Positions 8,891-18,628 are shown, numbered from the stretch's first letter. The stretch is 63,165 bases of DNA from an uncultured Burkholderiales bacterium (GCA_903828695.1 CAIKNE010000158.1:1-63165); one strand, 5' to 3'. Numbers and translations are program-made. The notes: a model not told the origin generated them from the letters alone.

Positions 8891-9451
8891 TCAGTGCTTA
8901 GGATGATCTTTAATGATGGGATCTGTATTAATTAACGAATGATCCTGAGTAGTCGTCAAGTGTTGCTCTTGTTTGACTTCAGCGACTAGGTCGCTGACTT
9001 GTTCGCTAGCTTCAGCGATTATTTGACGAACTTTATGTGTTGCATTGAAGCCAGCTCGAACCATACCCTTGACAGCTGGACGAACATAGCCGCTGATTTC
9101 GGGGAATACTTTGCCTAAAAGTATAGCTCCTGCTCCTATGATGAGGCCCGGGAGTAATTCAACTTCGATTAAGGCAGCACCAATGATGATTGCCGCTGTA
9201 GTGGCTACGCTACTTGCATCTTTGGATAGTAAATCTTTGCCTCGCTCTACAATGTTTTCACTCCATTTCAAGTCCACACTTGAGTATTCGCGGTTGTGTG
9301 AGCTCTCAGCTGACTTGCCGTTGCTGCTTTGAAGTTCAGGCTCTGCGCTGCCAGTGAGGTGGTTGCTGAGAGCATTGTTCTTTATGATTTCGGAGCCATG
9401 CAATTTTGTTTCATGCTCAGTGTGTGCTGTGTTTTTCTTAACGACTACCAT
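8891..9451 (-). CDS. DUF5132-like membrane protein
   Basis: A 186-residue protein. The first ~80 residues are polar and low-complexity. A hydrophobic pair of segments follows (VATTAAIIIGAALIEVELLPGLIIGAGAILLGKVFPE), then VRPAVKGMVRAGFNATHKVRQIIAEASE, a layout typical of DUF5132 proteins. AGGGGA lies just upstream of the ATG. First gene of the DUF5132/HMA_2/P-ATPase operon. A GAACAGA element lies 90 nt upstream of the start in the same orientation. Function unknown; the gene order suggests a role with the ATPase. Confidence 0.7.
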   Translation of the reverse strand: MVVVKKNTAHTEHETKLHGSEIIKNNALSNHLTGSAEPELQSSNGKSAESSHNREYSSVDLKWSENIVERGKDLLSKDASSVATTAAIIIGAALIEVELLPGLIIGAGAILLGKVFPEISGYVRPAVKGMVRAGFNATHKVRQIIAEASEQVSDLVAEVKQEQHLTTTQDHSLINTDPIIKDHPKH

Positions 9452-9777
9452 GGTATTCCCCTTGATCTATCTAGCTAACCGAATTCAAATGAATTCTTAA
9501 AAATTATGCATGCTTGATGTTTGCAGTAATCGACTAATAGATCTGTTCGTTTACGTACATATATATCCATGCCACGCATGGAGATTTTTTAGGGTTCTGG
9601 TACTATGCTGTTACGGTCAGTTTGATTTTTATAAATTGAATTTGATTGTGTATTGCTATTGTTTGTTCTTTATTGTTTATAAAATTCAATTTATTCCATT
9701 AGGGAATTCATATTTTTCGGATATCGTTGGTGACAGTTTTTAATATTTTTCGTAATCACTCCATCGAGTTCCTAGAG
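9452..9777. other. AT-rich intergenic region
   Basis: Leader and promoter region of the leftward P-ATPase operon. It contains an EcoRI-type inverted repeat (GAATTC, four bases, GAATTC) at 9481-9496 and the GAACAGA element at 9542-9548 on the minus strand. Open frames here are Phe/Tyr/Cys-rich and have no ribosome-binding site, so I do not call a gene. Confidence 0.5.
9542..9548 (-). promoter_or_regulatory. GAACAGA upstream element (P-ATPase operon)
   Basis: On the minus strand GAACAGA lies 90 nt before the ATG at 9451. It is one of six exact copies found upstream of genes in the accessory half, all oriented towards the gene. Confidence 0.4.
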
Positions 9778-10020
9778 ATGCGGAAAATCGCATTTACTTG
9801 GGCTGAATATGCCGAACTAGAATACAAAATGACCTGTATCTACGAGGAGGGCGAAGTAGAAGATTTAGTTCATTTCTCTAAGCCTGGTGCAAATGGAATT
9901 CTTTTGATATCGCATGACATTTTGAAAATAAATGTCAGACTAGGGGTTTTGCTAAGTCCATTTAAAAAAACCATAGAGCAGCAAATTGTTAGAAAAATTG
10001 ATTTTTTATTGCTGGACTAA
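9778..10020 (+). CDS. hypothetical protein, 80 aa
   Basis: Not recognised. From ATG 9778 the frame encodes a mixed-charge 80-residue protein (MRKIAFTWAEYAELEYKMT...). A plausible TAGAG lies very close to the ATG. The frame opens at a TTG at 9727, but the added residues look unlike coding sequence. It stands alone between the ATPase operon and katG. It may be a real small gene; evidence is codon-like composition only. Confidence 0.35.
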   Translation: MRKIAFTWAEYAELEYKMTCIYEEGEVEDLVHFSKPGANGILLISHDILKINVRLGVLLSPFKKTIEQQIVRKIDFLLLD

Positions 10021-10247
10021 TTGAGTTCGTAGGTTTTTGTTCTGTACTATTTAAATAATTTATGGGCACGACTCTGAATACTTTTTTTATTGCAGAAATA
10101 GTCATTCAATTACTTTTCTCTATGTTAATTTAATATTTCTGAAAATAAATTATATTTTTCTTAAGTGTTTTTTTGTCTGATATCGTACGGACTAAAACAG
10201 CTCCATATCTTAGACTGTACCTCACTGAGCGCGTATGGGTTTTGTTT

Positions 10248-10266
10248 ATATCATTCTTGGTGATAT
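10248..10266. promoter_or_regulatory. inverted repeat upstream of katG
   Basis: Arms ATATCA and TGATAT with a 7-base spacer lie about 50 bp upstream of katG. The octamer TGATATCG at the right arm recurs at 10178-10185. Possible regulator site; it does not match the OxyR consensus well. Confidence 0.3.
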
Positions 10267-10316
10267 CGAACTTATTAGACACGCGTTTTTTAAGTTATTT
10301 TCTCTGAGGAATCAAA

Positions 10317-12485
10317 ATGTCCGAATCCAAATGTCCTTTCATTGGAGTTAGTGAAAATAAAACTACTGTTGCTAACTGGTGGCCCAATAAATTAGATCTA
10401 AGACTGTTGGATCGAAATGACTTTTCCATGAATCCAATGGATTCTGGGTTTGATTATGCAGAGGCCTTTAATACCCTTGATTTGCAATCGGTAGTACAAG
10501 ATTTAACTTTTCTGATGACAGATTCACAGGAATGGTGGCCTGCCGATTACGGTCACTACGGCCCTTTTTTCGTTCGAATGGCTTGGCACAGTGCGGGTAC
10601 TTACCGAATTGCTGACGGTAGGGGGGGGGCTGGCTCAGGTGCACAACGATTTGCACCTCTTAACAGTTGGCCTGACAATGTAAACCTTGATAAAGCTCGG
10701 CGTCTTTTATGGCCCATCAAACAAAGATACGGATTACATTTATCTTGGGCGGACCTAATTGTTTTGGCCGGTACCGTTGCCTTGCAGTCCATGGGGGCCA
10801 AGGTACTCGGCTTTGCCGGCGGCCGAGTTGATACTTGGTCGGCAGATCAATCAAATTGGGGTAGTGAAAAAAAGTGGTTGGATGATGAACGATACACGGG
10901 AGATAGAGTTTTAGATAATCCCTTGGCAGCAGTTCAAATGGGTCTCATTTACGTTAATCCAGAGGGCCCCAATGGAGTGCCCGATCCACTTTTGTCCGCC
11001 ATAGATATTCGAGAAACGTTTACTCGTATGTCTATGAACGATGAAGAGACTGTGGCCCTCATTGCTGGAGGTCATAACTTTGGTAAAACCCATGGAGCGG
11101 CTTCGCCCGATAAGTACGTCGGCCCAGCTCCAGAGGCTGCATCCATAGTGGAGCAAGGACTAGGATGGAAAAATTCCTTTGGATCAGGCAATGCTAACGA
11201 CACTATTTCTAGCGGTTTGGAGGTTGCGTGGTCAAATCATCCTACGTCTTGGAGCGGGGATTACTTTGATAATTTACTTGAGTATGAATGGGTGCTGACA
11301 AAGAGTCCTGGCGGAGCCCATCAATGGGTTCCTATGAAGGGAACTTATCTTGGATCAGTACCAGATGCACACGATTCAACTACGAATCATCTCCCTATGA
11401 TGCTAACCACTGACTTGGCATTAAAAATGGATCCAAAATATTCAGTAATATCACACCGATTTCATAATAATCCTATTGAGTTTTCGGATGCATTCGCCAA
11501 TGCTTGGTATAAACTTACCCACCGAGATATGGGTCCCGTTGGTCGATATTTAGGAAAATTAGTACCTAAAGAGCAGTTTATTTGGCAAGATCCCCTTCCT
11601 CCAAGAACAGAAGAACTTATGGATGCTTCCGATATCGTCAGTTTAAAAGCGCTCGTTATGAGTTCTAAGTTAAGTGTTGCTCAACTCGTTAAGACAGCCT
11701 GGGCGTCTGCCGTTACATATCGCAGGGGAGATAAAAGAGGTGGAGCCAATGGTGCCCGAATTAGACTCTTACCCCAAAGAAATTGGCCTGTCAACGAGCC
11801 CAAAGAATTAACCTATGTTCTAGGTATCCTTGAAACTATTCAAAATGATTTCAACGCTCAGAATGTTGGAGTAAAGTCTGTTTCAATATCTGATCTTATC
11901 GTATTGGGTGGCTGTGCGGCTGTGGAGGGGGCCGCAAAAAATGCGGGATTTGATTTGGATGTTGCATTTGCACCAGGTCGAACTGATGCTTTGCAGGTTC
12001 AAACGGATATTGATTCCTTTGCGGTGCTTGAGCCAAGATCGGACGGATTTCGAAATTATTTAGGTGTTTTTAAAGCTGAATTAGCCGCTGATCTTTTAGT
12101 GGATACAGCAGATCAACTCTCGCTCACAGCTCCTGAGATGACTGTTTTAGTAGGAGGAATGCGAGTTCTAAACGCAAACTTAAATCAATCATCGGCCGGT
12201 GTTTTTACCAAACAAGTTGAAACGCTATCAAATGATTTCTTTCTGAACTTGTTTGATATGAATATCGTTTGGTCCAATTGCGAGTTAGAGGGAACTCTAG
12301 AGGGGCGTGACCGAAGGTCTGGAATAATGAGGTGGTCTGCGTCTCATGTGGATTTACTTTTTGGATCTAATAGCGAGCTAAGAGCCATTGCTGAGGTTTA
12401 TGCAAGTAACGATTCAAGATCCAAATTCATTAAGGATTTTGGACGCGCTTGGAGCAAAGTTATGAATTTAGGTCTTGCGTCATGA
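10317..12485 (+). CDS. katG: catalase-peroxidase
   Basis: Bifunctional haem catalase-peroxidase that removes H2O2 in the cytoplasm. At 722 residues it is of normal length. Catalytic residues are in place: R87, W90 and H91 in [11 protein letters not shown]; the covalent adduct W90-Y212-M238 can form ([20 protein letters not shown]); the proximal haem ligand is H253 in [22 protein letters not shown] before the ATG holds an AGGA ribosome-binding site. The gene carries a run of nine G at 10621-10629 encoding Arg-Gly-Gly. It is monocistronic, with a 300-bp AT-rich leader containing an inverted repeat. Likely induced by peroxide, but no clear OxyR site is visible. Confidence 0.97.
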   Translation: MSESKCPFIGVSENKTTVANWWPNKLDLRLLDRNDFSMNPMDSGFDYAEAFNTLDLQSVVQDLTFLMTDSQEWWPADYGHYGPFFVRMAWHSAGTYRIADGRGGAGSGAQRFAPLNSWPDNVNLDKARRLLWPIKQRYGLHLSWADLIVLAGTVALQSMGAKVLGFAGGRVDTWSADQSNWGSEKKWLDDERYTGDRVLDNPLAAVQMGLIYVNPEGPNGVPDPLLSAIDIRETFTRMSMNDEETVALIAGGHNFGKTHGAASPDKYVGPAPEAASIVEQGLGWKNSFGSGNANDTISSGLEVAWSNHPTSWSGDYFDNLLEYEWVLTKSPGGAHQWVPMKGTYLGSVPDAHDSTTNHLPMMLTTDLALKMDPKYSVISHRFHNNPIEFSDAFANAWYKLTHRDMGPVGRYLGKLVPKEQFIWQDPLPPRTEELMDASDIVSLKALVMSSKLSVAQLVKTAWASAVTYRRGDKRGGANGARIRLLPQRNWPVNEPKELTYVLGILETIQNDFNAQNVGVKSVSISDLIVLGGCAAVEGAAKNAGFDLDVAFAPGRTDALQVQTDIDSFAVLEPRSDGFRNYLGVFKAELAADLLVDTADQLSLTAPEMTVLVGGMRVLNANLNQSSAGVFTKQVETLSNDFFLNLFDMNIVWSNCELEGTLEGRDRRSGIMRWSASHVDLLFGSNSELRAIAEVYASNDSRSKFIKDFGRAWSKVMNLGLAS
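10621..10629 (+). repeat. G9 homopolymer inside katG
   Basis: Nine consecutive G encode part of the conserved DGRGGAG segment, using AGG-GGG-GGG codons. A one-base slip would frameshift katG after about 105 codons. Confidence 0.8.
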
Positions 12486-12639
12486 AAAGCACCTTTATGG
12501 TTACGCCTTATATATTATTAAACATTCACTAATTAACATTCTCTATAGTTTTCTTGCTTCAATTGAGCTTGTACCAATTTGACTTGGAAAATCTCAGACT
12601 GATCATTTTGTGTGTTCAAACATTTCCCGAATGTTGAAA

Positions 12640-13389
12640 TTATCGGGCTAGGTAGCCTCCATCAACCGGGTAAAATGAGCCTGTTACAAAGGATGCCCTA
12701 TCCGAAGCAAGCCAGGCTACAAGTTCTGCCACTTCCTCAGGACGCCCTAGGCGCCCTAGTGCATGTGCTGCAATCAATTCATCATAAGCCTGCGGAGTAT
12801 CGATAAGTGCTTTTTCTAATGGTGTATCTATATAACCAGGACAGACAGCATTTATTCTTAATCCGGATGTTCCGTATTCCCAAGCTGCAGTTTGAGTCAG
12901 CCCGATTACGCCGTGCTTAGCAGCCACATAAGCGGGAGAACGTGGCGTTCCAACCAAACCCAATACTGATGAAATGTTGATAATAGATCCACTACCAAAT
13001 GCCAACATAGCTGCAATTTGCGCTTGCATTCCATAGAACACACCGCTTAGGTTGGTTTGAATAACCTTCTCCCATGCTGATAGGGAATAGTCGGCAGTCA
13101 TTGCTTTGACCCCTCCAATGCCAGCGCAGTTACACGCTACGTCCAAACGGCCAAATTTTTCCAATGTAATTTGCACCAATTTTTGACAAGATATTGGGTT
13201 GCATACGTCACTGATGAGTGCCAATGCCTCGCCGCCTTGTGCATGAATAAGAGCGCTGGTTTCCTTAATTGACTCGGCATTTAAACCGGTAACAATTACT
13301 TTTGCACCCTCCCTGGAGAGTGTTATTGCTATGGCTCGACCGATGCCGGATGATGCGCCCGTTACGATTGCAATTTTACTTTTGAGCAT
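12640..13389 (-). CDS. SDR-family oxidoreductase
   Basis: Classical short-chain dehydrogenase of 249 residues. The NAD(P)-binding TGASSGIG is at residues ~10-17, the structural NCAG near 90, the catalytic Ser in NISSVLG, and YVAAK holds the catalytic Tyr and Lys. It resembles 3-oxoacyl-ACP reductases and related alcohol dehydrogenases. The arginine-free TGLNAES after strand 2 leaves NAD versus NADP undecided. AGAGGA lies just upstream of the ATG. Divergent from the CoA-transferase gene, so it probably belongs to the same acetoacetate/hydroxybutyrate module. Exact substrate unknown. Confidence 0.85.
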   Translation of the reverse strand: MLKSKIAIVTGASSGIGRAIAITLSREGAKVIVTGLNAESIKETSALIHAQGGEALALISDVCNPISCQKLVQITLEKFGRLDVACNCAGIGGVKAMTADYSLSAWEKVIQTNLSGVFYGMQAQIAAMLAFGSGSIINISSVLGLVGTPRSPAYVAAKHGVIGLTQTAAWEYGTSGLRINAVCPGYIDTPLEKALIDTPQAYDELIAAHALGRLGRPEEVAELVAWLASDRASFVTGSFYPVDGGYLAR

Positions 13390-13510
13390 TTATTCCTCTT
13401 TAATTTAATAGTAAATTGCTATTTAAAACGCATTTCAAGATGCAGTTGCATTTCTAACAACATAAGACAGATACTGAATTCGAATAAAAAAACACCAGAA
13501 TACTCCACCC

Positions 13511-13537
13511 AAAGATCAATCAATGCGAGTGATCTTT
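13511..13537. promoter_or_regulatory. inverted repeat between divergent SDR and CoA-transferase genes
   Basis: Arms AAAGATCA and TGATCTTT (8 bp each) are separated by 11 bases. The position between two divergent promoters fits an operator for a regulator controlling both. A hairpin is the alternative. Confidence 0.35.
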
Positions 13538-13595
13538 ATAGATTTTTCGAATTGATAATTATGTTCTGAATAAATACTATCCTCCGTTCGCTAAG

Positions 13596-13602
13596 GAACA
13601 GA
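13596..13602 (+). promoter_or_regulatory. GAACAGA upstream element (CoA-transferase)
   Basis: Exact GAACAGA 79 nt upstream of the start at 13682. Here the copy also forms GTTC-N6-GAAC with the sequence before it (13587-13599). Confidence 0.35.
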
Positions 13603-13681
13603 TCTGAATGCTGGTAGAAGTGAGAATCTGAAAAATTAATATTAATGAGCACCAATCTTTGTAAGCAATTCCCTTCAATTT

Positions 13682-15328
13682 ATGAGAAATCCAAGTTCTA
13701 AAACTCGCACCACACCAGGTGCCAAGGTGGTCACGGCTACTGAAGCTGTACAACATATTCAAAACAATAATACTCTCGTTACTGGTGGTTTTATTGGAAG
13801 TGGGTTCGCAGAGGAGCTCGCAATCGCATTAGAACAGCGCTTTTTGGGACATGACCCAATTTCCCTCGCTGGTACTCCAATTGGTTTAACTCTCTTGTTT
13901 GCTGGAGGACAAGGAGACGGAGCTGAGAGAGGTCTAAATCATATTGCACATGCTGGACTTTTAAAGTGTGTCATTGGAGGGCATTGGGGATTGGCTCCAA
14001 AGTTACAAAAATTGGCTTTAAGCAATGAAATTGAAGCCTATAACCTACCACAAGGTGTAATCAGTCAACTATACCGAGACATCGCTGCGCACAGACCAGG
14101 ACTGATAACACAAGTGGGGCTTGGCACATTCGTAGACCCTCGCAATCGTGGGGGCAAACTCAATTCAATAAGTGAGCGCTCATTGGTAGAGACGATTGAG
14201 ATAGGCGGTATCGTCTATTTGTTTTATAAATCTTTTCCAATTCACGCATGTTTTCTGAGAGGAACTACCTCTGACGAACATGGGAATATAACTATGGAGA
14301 GGGAAGCGTTAACGCTGGATTCACTGTCTATTGCCATGGCGACTCATAATTCAGGCGGTGCAGTAATCGTTCAGGTTGAACGAATGGCAAAAGCTGGCTC
14401 CCTAAAGTCTAGGCAAGTCAATATTCCTGGAATATTGGTAGATTACGTAGTAATAGCCGAAAAGCCTGAGAACCATTGGCAAACCTTTTCTCAACCCTAT
14501 AGCGCAGTTTACTCAGGAGAGTTGTTAGCGCCTGCGGTCCAGTTTCATACAACCCCATTAGACGCTCGAAAAATAATAGCAAGACGGGCTGCGTTGGAGT
14601 TACGCGCTCACGATATTGTTAACTTAGGAGTGGGAATTCCTGAGCTTATTGGTGAAATTGCTTCAGAAGAAAACATTGTCGACTTAATGACCTTGACGGC
14701 GGAACCCGGAGTAGTGGGAGGGCAACCTGCCAGTGGTTTGAATTTTGGTGCAGCAATTAATGCTGAAGCAATTTTGGATCAACCTTACCAATTCGATTTT
14801 TACGATGGGGGAGGGCTTGATATTGCATTTCTTGGAATGGCGCAGGTAGATGAACTGGGTAATCTGGATGTAAGCCTATTCAATGGACATCTGGCTGGAG
14901 CAGGAGGATTTATTGGTATCAGCCAAAACACACAAAGGTTGGTATTTATGGGTACCTTTTGCGCCGGTCACTTGGATATTCAAGTGGAGAGTGGACAGGT
15001 GAAAATCAATCGTGAAGCGGGAGTCAAAAAGTTTATTAATAAAGTTGAACAAATTACTTTTAATGGAGCGCAAGCATCTATACGCAAGCAAAGTGTTCTT
15101 TTTGTTACTGAGCGTTGTGTATTTAGATTGATCGATAGTGGACTGGAGCTAGTAGAAATAGCTCCGGGGCTGAACCTAGATCACGACATTTTAGGGATGA
15201 TGGACTTTCATCCAACTATCTCGACTTCCCTAAAGCTAATGGATTCAAGGATATTTAGTGATGAACCTATGAATATGAGAGAGAGCTTAATTCATTTTCA
15301 TGCAGCTCTAGATTTACATATAAATTAA
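13682..15328 (+). CDS. acyl-CoA:acetate/3-ketoacid CoA-transferase
   Basis: A 548-residue fused alpha/beta CoA-transferase of the propionate/acetate CoA-transferase (YdiF/Pct) type. The N-terminal half has [18 protein letters not shown] and [10 protein letters not shown]. The C-terminal half has NLGVGIPE and the catalytic glutamate E341 in [10 protein letters not shown]. It would move CoA between acetoacetate, acetate or another short acid and an acyl-CoA. It is followed after eight bases by acetoacetate decarboxylase, so acetoacetate is the natural candidate partner. The ATG at 13682 gives a normal N-terminus, with no strong ribosome-binding site. Cytoplasmic. Confidence 0.88.
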   Translation: MRNPSSKTRTTPGAKVVTATEAVQHIQNNNTLVTGGFIGSGFAEELAIALEQRFLGHDPISLAGTPIGLTLLFAGGQGDGAERGLNHIAHAGLLKCVIGGHWGLAPKLQKLALSNEIEAYNLPQGVISQLYRDIAAHRPGLITQVGLGTFVDPRNRGGKLNSISERSLVETIEIGGIVYLFYKSFPIHACFLRGTTSDEHGNITMEREALTLDSLSIAMATHNSGGAVIVQVERMAKAGSLKSRQVNIPGILVDYVVIAEKPENHWQTFSQPYSAVYSGELLAPAVQFHTTPLDARKIIARRAALELRAHDIVNLGVGIPELIGEIASEENIVDLMTLTAEPGVVGGQPASGLNFGAAINAEAILDQPYQFDFYDGGGLDIAFLGMAQVDELGNLDVSLFNGHLAGAGGFIGISQNTQRLVFMGTFCAGHLDIQVESGQVKINREAGVKKFINKVEQITFNGAQASIRKQSVLFVTERCVFRLIDSGLELVEIAPGLNLDHDILGMMDFHPTISTSLKLMDSRIFSDEPMNMRESLIHFHAALDLHIN

Positions 15329-15336
15329 GGAAAAAA

Positions 15337-16074
15337 ATGAATATTCAAGATATAAAAGCAAATGCTTTTGCTATGCCTTTAACCAGTCCAGCGTTTCCTC
15401 ATGGTCCATATCGGTTTACAAATCGAGAATTCCTAATCATTACTTACCGTACGGATTTGGACGCCCTAAGGGCCGTAGTTCCAGAGCCCTTAGAAATACA
15501 AGAACCTATTGTGAAATTTGAATTCATTCACATGCCAGATTCCACAGGATTTGGATCCTATACTGAGTCTGGACAGGTAATACCAGTAAGATTAGATGGG
15601 GTAAATGGATCTTATGCCCATGCAATGTATCTAAATGATCACCCCCCCATAGCTGGGGGTCGTGAATTATGGGGATTTCCTAAAAAATTAGCCTATCCAA
15701 AACTAGAAACTGAGATAGATACTTTAGTGGGAACACTGGAGTATGGGAAAGTTCAAATTGCCAAAGCAACAATGGGATATAAACACCGCGAGGTAAATCC
15801 AGCACTCGTAATGGCATCGCTGGCTTCCCCAAATTTTCTTTTAAAAATAATTCCACACGTGGACGGAACACCAAGGATTTGCGAATTGGTTCGGTACTAC
15901 ACAACACACGTCAATCTCCGCGGCGCTTGGACAGGTCCCGCAACTCTAGAGCTACATCCTCATGCTCTAGCGCCTGTGTCTGAACTACCAGTCCTACAGG
16001 TGATTTCAAGTCTTCATTTCATAGCTGATTTGACACTAGGCTTAGGCGAAGTTGTATACGATTATTTAAAATAA
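15337..16074 (+). CDS. adc: acetoacetate decarboxylase
   Basis: A 245-residue decarboxylase family member. The hallmark [15 protein letters not shown] holds the two adjacent lysines K116 and K117; in the family the first forms the Schiff base and the second lowers its pKa. It would turn acetoacetate into acetone and CO2. AAGGAAAAAA precedes the ATG, which is eight bases after the CoA-transferase stop, so the two are one operon. A C7 run lies at 15642-15648. The enzyme could also act on a related beta-keto acid, as some relatives do. Confidence 0.9.
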   Translation: MNIQDIKANAFAMPLTSPAFPHGPYRFTNREFLIITYRTDLDALRAVVPEPLEIQEPIVKFEFIHMPDSTGFGSYTESGQVIPVRLDGVNGSYAHAMYLNDHPPIAGGRELWGFPKKLAYPKLETEIDTLVGTLEYGKVQIAKATMGYKHREVNPALVMASLASPNFLLKIIPHVDGTPRICELVRYYTTHVNLRGAWTGPATLELHPHALAPVSELPVLQVISSLHFIADLTLGLGEVVYDYLK

Positions 16075-16161
16075 ATTAAACAATTGAGAGTAGAGAGATA
16101 AAAATCATCTGTGACCGAGCATTAATCAGATTACATTGGAGTTAATTGAGAGGTGCGAAGT

Positions 16162-16947
16162 CTATTGAGCTGTCCAACCACCGTCGATAGAAATACTGGA
16201 CCCTGTAATTGAGGATGCGCTCTCTGAGGCTAAATATGAGGCCAACGCGGCCACGTCATCCATTAAGACAAACTTCTTTGTCGGCTGGGCTGCCAAGAAA
16301 ACGGTGTCTATAACCTGTTGCTTAGTTAAGTGACGAGCTTTCATAGTGTCAGGTATTTGCTTTTCTACTAAAGGAGTCCACACATATCCCGGACATATGG
16401 CGTTGCAAGTAATTCCATTGGTAGCAACTTCTAAAGCAACTGTTTTAGTTAAACCCACAAGCCCATGTTTGGCAGCCACGTATGCTGACTTATAAGGAGA
16501 AGCGATCAACGCATGAGCAGAAGCGATATTTATGATTCGCCCCCAACCTCTTTCCTTCATTTTTGGAAGAGCAGATTTAATAGTATGAAAAGAGGCAACC
16601 AAGTTAATAGCAATTATGGAATTAAATTTTTCTTCTGGAAATTCATCGATAGGTGATACAAACTGTATCCCCGCGTTATTAACTAATATGTCAATAGAGC
16701 CAAAGTATTTGGTTCCTTCTACGATCATATTTCGGATTTCCTCGGGCACAAGCATGTCTGCGTTAGAGTGGATGCAGGTTATGCTATGTTTTGCAATTAT
16801 TTGTTCGCATATTTTGTCAAGCTCTGCTTTATTTCCCAGACCATTAATGACTAAGTTAGCGCCTTTAGCAGCAAAGTCATTTGCAATAGCTAGCCCAATT
16901 CCGCTAGTTGATCCCGTGATGAGTGCAGTTTTATTCTTGAAAATCAT
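16162..16947 (-). CDS. bdhA: D-3-hydroxybutyrate dehydrogenase
   Basis: SDR of 261 residues with strong 3-hydroxybutyrate dehydrogenase hallmarks: [49 protein letters not shown] split across the active site, and CNAICPGYVWTPLVEKQIP. It oxidises D-3-hydroxybutyrate to acetoacetate with NAD, a step in polyhydroxybutyrate use. It faces the CoA-transferase/decarboxylase operon, converging with it 88 bp away, so the three enzymes form an acetoacetate node. The ribosome-binding site is weak. Cytoplasmic. Confidence 0.92.
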   Translation of the reverse strand: MIFKNKTALITGSTSGIGLAIANDFAAKGANLVINGLGNKAELDKICEQIIAKHSITCIHSNADMLVPEEIRNMIVEGTKYFGSIDILVNNAGIQFVSPIDEFPEEKFNSIIAINLVASFHTIKSALPKMKERGWGRIINIASAHALIASPYKSAYVAAKHGLVGLTKTVALEVATNGITCNAICPGYVWTPLVEKQIPDTMKARHLTKQQVIDTVFLAAQPTKKFVLMDDVAALASYLASESASSITGSSISIDGGWTAQ

Positions 16948-17666
16948 TGTGAGTCCAAAGGAGTATTTGAGTATTTAAATTCGAAATTTAAAAAAACGTT
17001 AACTGTTAGCAATGTCAAAATTAAGTATCTAAGTGACTTAGCCGCAAACTAAATTTTTTTAGATAATAATTCATTTGTTTGTAAAAATAAGTACGGCAAC
17101 GAACAGTTCAATTGAATTGGTCAAAAGATCATCATGCAAGTAATTTGAAAATCTAAAGAAATATAAGCGATGAATTTACCTAAAAATGCGTAGCTATAGT
17201 TTGAGATGTGTTAATAGATACTGTTCCCTTTTGAGTCTGCATTTAATAAAAAAGCCTTTTTTTTTGCAATTGCTGCACGTACTTATTGCACACACTTTTC
17301 ATAAGCAACGATTACTTGCAGGTAATAATGGAAAATTATTTAAAAACTTAGATAAATCAAAAAGTCAATTTGTTACCTAAAAAACTAGAAAGCTAAGACA
17401 AGGTATTTTTGTATTTAAAACAAGTAAGCAGATTTCAAGATGCTTTAAGTAAAAAATAGATTGCAAGAAACTTGGTGACTAAAGATTCTGGTATTTTCTG
17501 AAAATTCTAATAATCTTTTTTGATTGATGAGAGATTGTGAAAAACAAGAAATTTGAATTTCTTATCAGATTGCAAATGGTCTAAATTTTATTGAAAGAGT
17601 GCTGGCGAACAGAAGTTTGTTTGATGAAACGCTATAGTTGCGAAATCTATTTATAAGGAAATTTAA
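16948..17666. other. long AT-rich intergenic region
   Basis: About 720 bp with no convincing gene; the longest open frame (17186-17380) lacks a ribosome-binding site and coding character. It contains an inverted repeat TTTAAATT-CGA-AATTTAAA (16974-16992), an 18-bp one with arms AAGAAATT/AATTTCTT (17546-17563) and a GAACAGA element near its right end. Probably the promoter regions of bdhA and the DUF3309 gene, possibly with an undetected small RNA. Confidence 0.5.
17607..17613 (+). promoter_or_regulatory. GAACAGA upstream element (DUF3309 gene)
   Basis: Exact GAACAGA 53 nt upstream of the DUF3309 start, preceded by GTGC four bases earlier. Confidence 0.45.
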
Positions 17667-17822
17667 ATGTTATTTAACATACTGCTTTTACTACTTTTCT
17701 TTATGGTTTTAGGTGCAATTCCGACATGGCCACATAGCAGAGGATGGGGTTACTATCCTAGTGGGGGACTAGGATTGGTTTTGCTTGTATTGATTTTTCT
17801 ATTATTTGCAGGTCGAATTTAA
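17667..17822 (+). CDS. DUF3309 small membrane protein, 51 aa
   Basis: A 51-residue protein recognised by PTWPHSRGWGYYPSGGLGLVLLV, split here as P19-T20-W21 and G26-W27-G28-Y29-Y30-P31-S32-G33-G34, which is the DUF3309 signature. Two hydrophobic segments (residues 2-18 and 35-48) place it in the membrane. AAGGA lies eight bases before the ATG. DUF3309 proteins are widespread and uncharacterised. It opens the envelope/stress island and carries a GAACAGA element in its leader. Confidence 0.85.
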   Translation: MLFNILLLLLFFMVLGAIPTWPHSRGWGYYPSGGLGLVLLVLIFLLFAGRI

Positions 17823-18011
17823 TCAAAAAAATGCAGTAAAAAAGGTATGGCACTCAATCCATAATCAAATAAATATTAATATTTAATCATTGCTGCATTG
17901 GAAAAATTCAATGATCTTGAATTTGTAAACTTACAGATGTATTTTCCATTTCAAATGTATTGAATTGTTCATAATTTGTGAATAACGAATAAATACAAAA
18001 CAAAGATATAA

Positions 18012-18503
18012 ATGACTGACCGAATTCAAGTAAATGCTAAAAAATTATTGTCAATTTCCCTGTCGCTCATTACTGGGGCGGTATTGGCTCAAAACAGCGG
18101 AAACCAAACGGTTGGCGAAGAGCAATTGAAATCAGATCAGTCTGTGCTTGAAGCCGATCAACATAAACTGGCAAGAGATGAAGCCACTTTGAATTCTGAT
18201 GAATCTTCTATCAGTTTATTCAAACGATCCAAGAATGAAAAGACAATAAAAATTGATAAACAAAACGTTAAAGATGACAAGATGTTGATTAACGAAGATT
18301 CTTTTAAGAAGCAAAACAGCACATTGAATAAAAATAATCTAAAAGTTGATTTACGTAAATTTAGGGCAGATAACATAAAAATCAACAAGCCATTTTCGCA
18401 AATTTTCTTTATTACTTTTTTTAATTTTTACAATGTTTTTTTTGAAACCATATTGGCTCTTCTTGGAGTTTGCTTAAGAAGCAATAAATCTATCTTGAAT
18501 TAA
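18012..18503 (+). CDS. exported Lys/Asp-rich coiled-coil-like protein
   Basis: A 163-residue protein with an N-terminal signal peptide (KKLLSISLSLITGAVLAQ, likely cut after VLA). It is followed by repeating heptad-like units such as LKSDQSVLEADQHKLARDE, with Asp and Lys every few residues, typical of small periplasmic coiled-coil proteins of unknown role. The last ~45 residues turn abruptly hydrophobic and aromatic (FSQIFFITFFNFYNVFFE). That is unlike the rest and suggests a lost stop or frameshift near position 18390. No family identified. Confidence 0.55.
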   Translation: MTDRIQVNAKKLLSISLSLITGAVLAQNSGNQTVGEEQLKSDQSVLEADQHKLARDEATLNSDESSISLFKRSKNEKTIKIDKQNVKDDKMLINEDSFKKQNSTLNKNNLKVDLRKFRADNIKINKPFSQIFFITFFNFYNVFFETILALLGVCLRSNKSILN

Positions 18504-18541
18504 ATAATTGATCTGTCTGCATACAAATTATGTGCCCTAAT

Positions 18542-18548
18542 GAACAGA
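18542..18548 (+). promoter_or_regulatory. GAACAGA upstream element (OsmB-like gene)
   Basis: GAACAGAC 80 nt upstream of the lipoprotein start at 18629, preceded by GTGC six bases earlier. Confidence 0.45.
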
Positions 18549-18628
18549 CGTAATTGATTTAAATTATTATCGTATTGGTGTTTACTATCGTTTGGTAAAT
18601 CAATTTAATATTCAAAGAAAGATAAATT

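Noticed and set aside
9510-9743. 77-codon plus-strand frame
   Set aside because: Composition is Phe/Tyr/Cys-heavy as in random AT-rich DNA, it has no ribosome-binding site and it overlaps the leader of the leftward operon.
10140-10316. OxyR site in front of katG
   Set aside because: Searched for the ATAG-type tetrad spacing and found only a different short inverted repeat.
12617-12640. Terminator between katG and the SDR gene
   Set aside because: The hairpin (TTCAAACATT/AATGTTGAA) has a bulge and lacks a T tract in either direction.
17186-17380. 64-codon plus-strand frame in the long intergenic region
   Set aside because: No ribosome-binding site and no protein-like pattern; probably chance.
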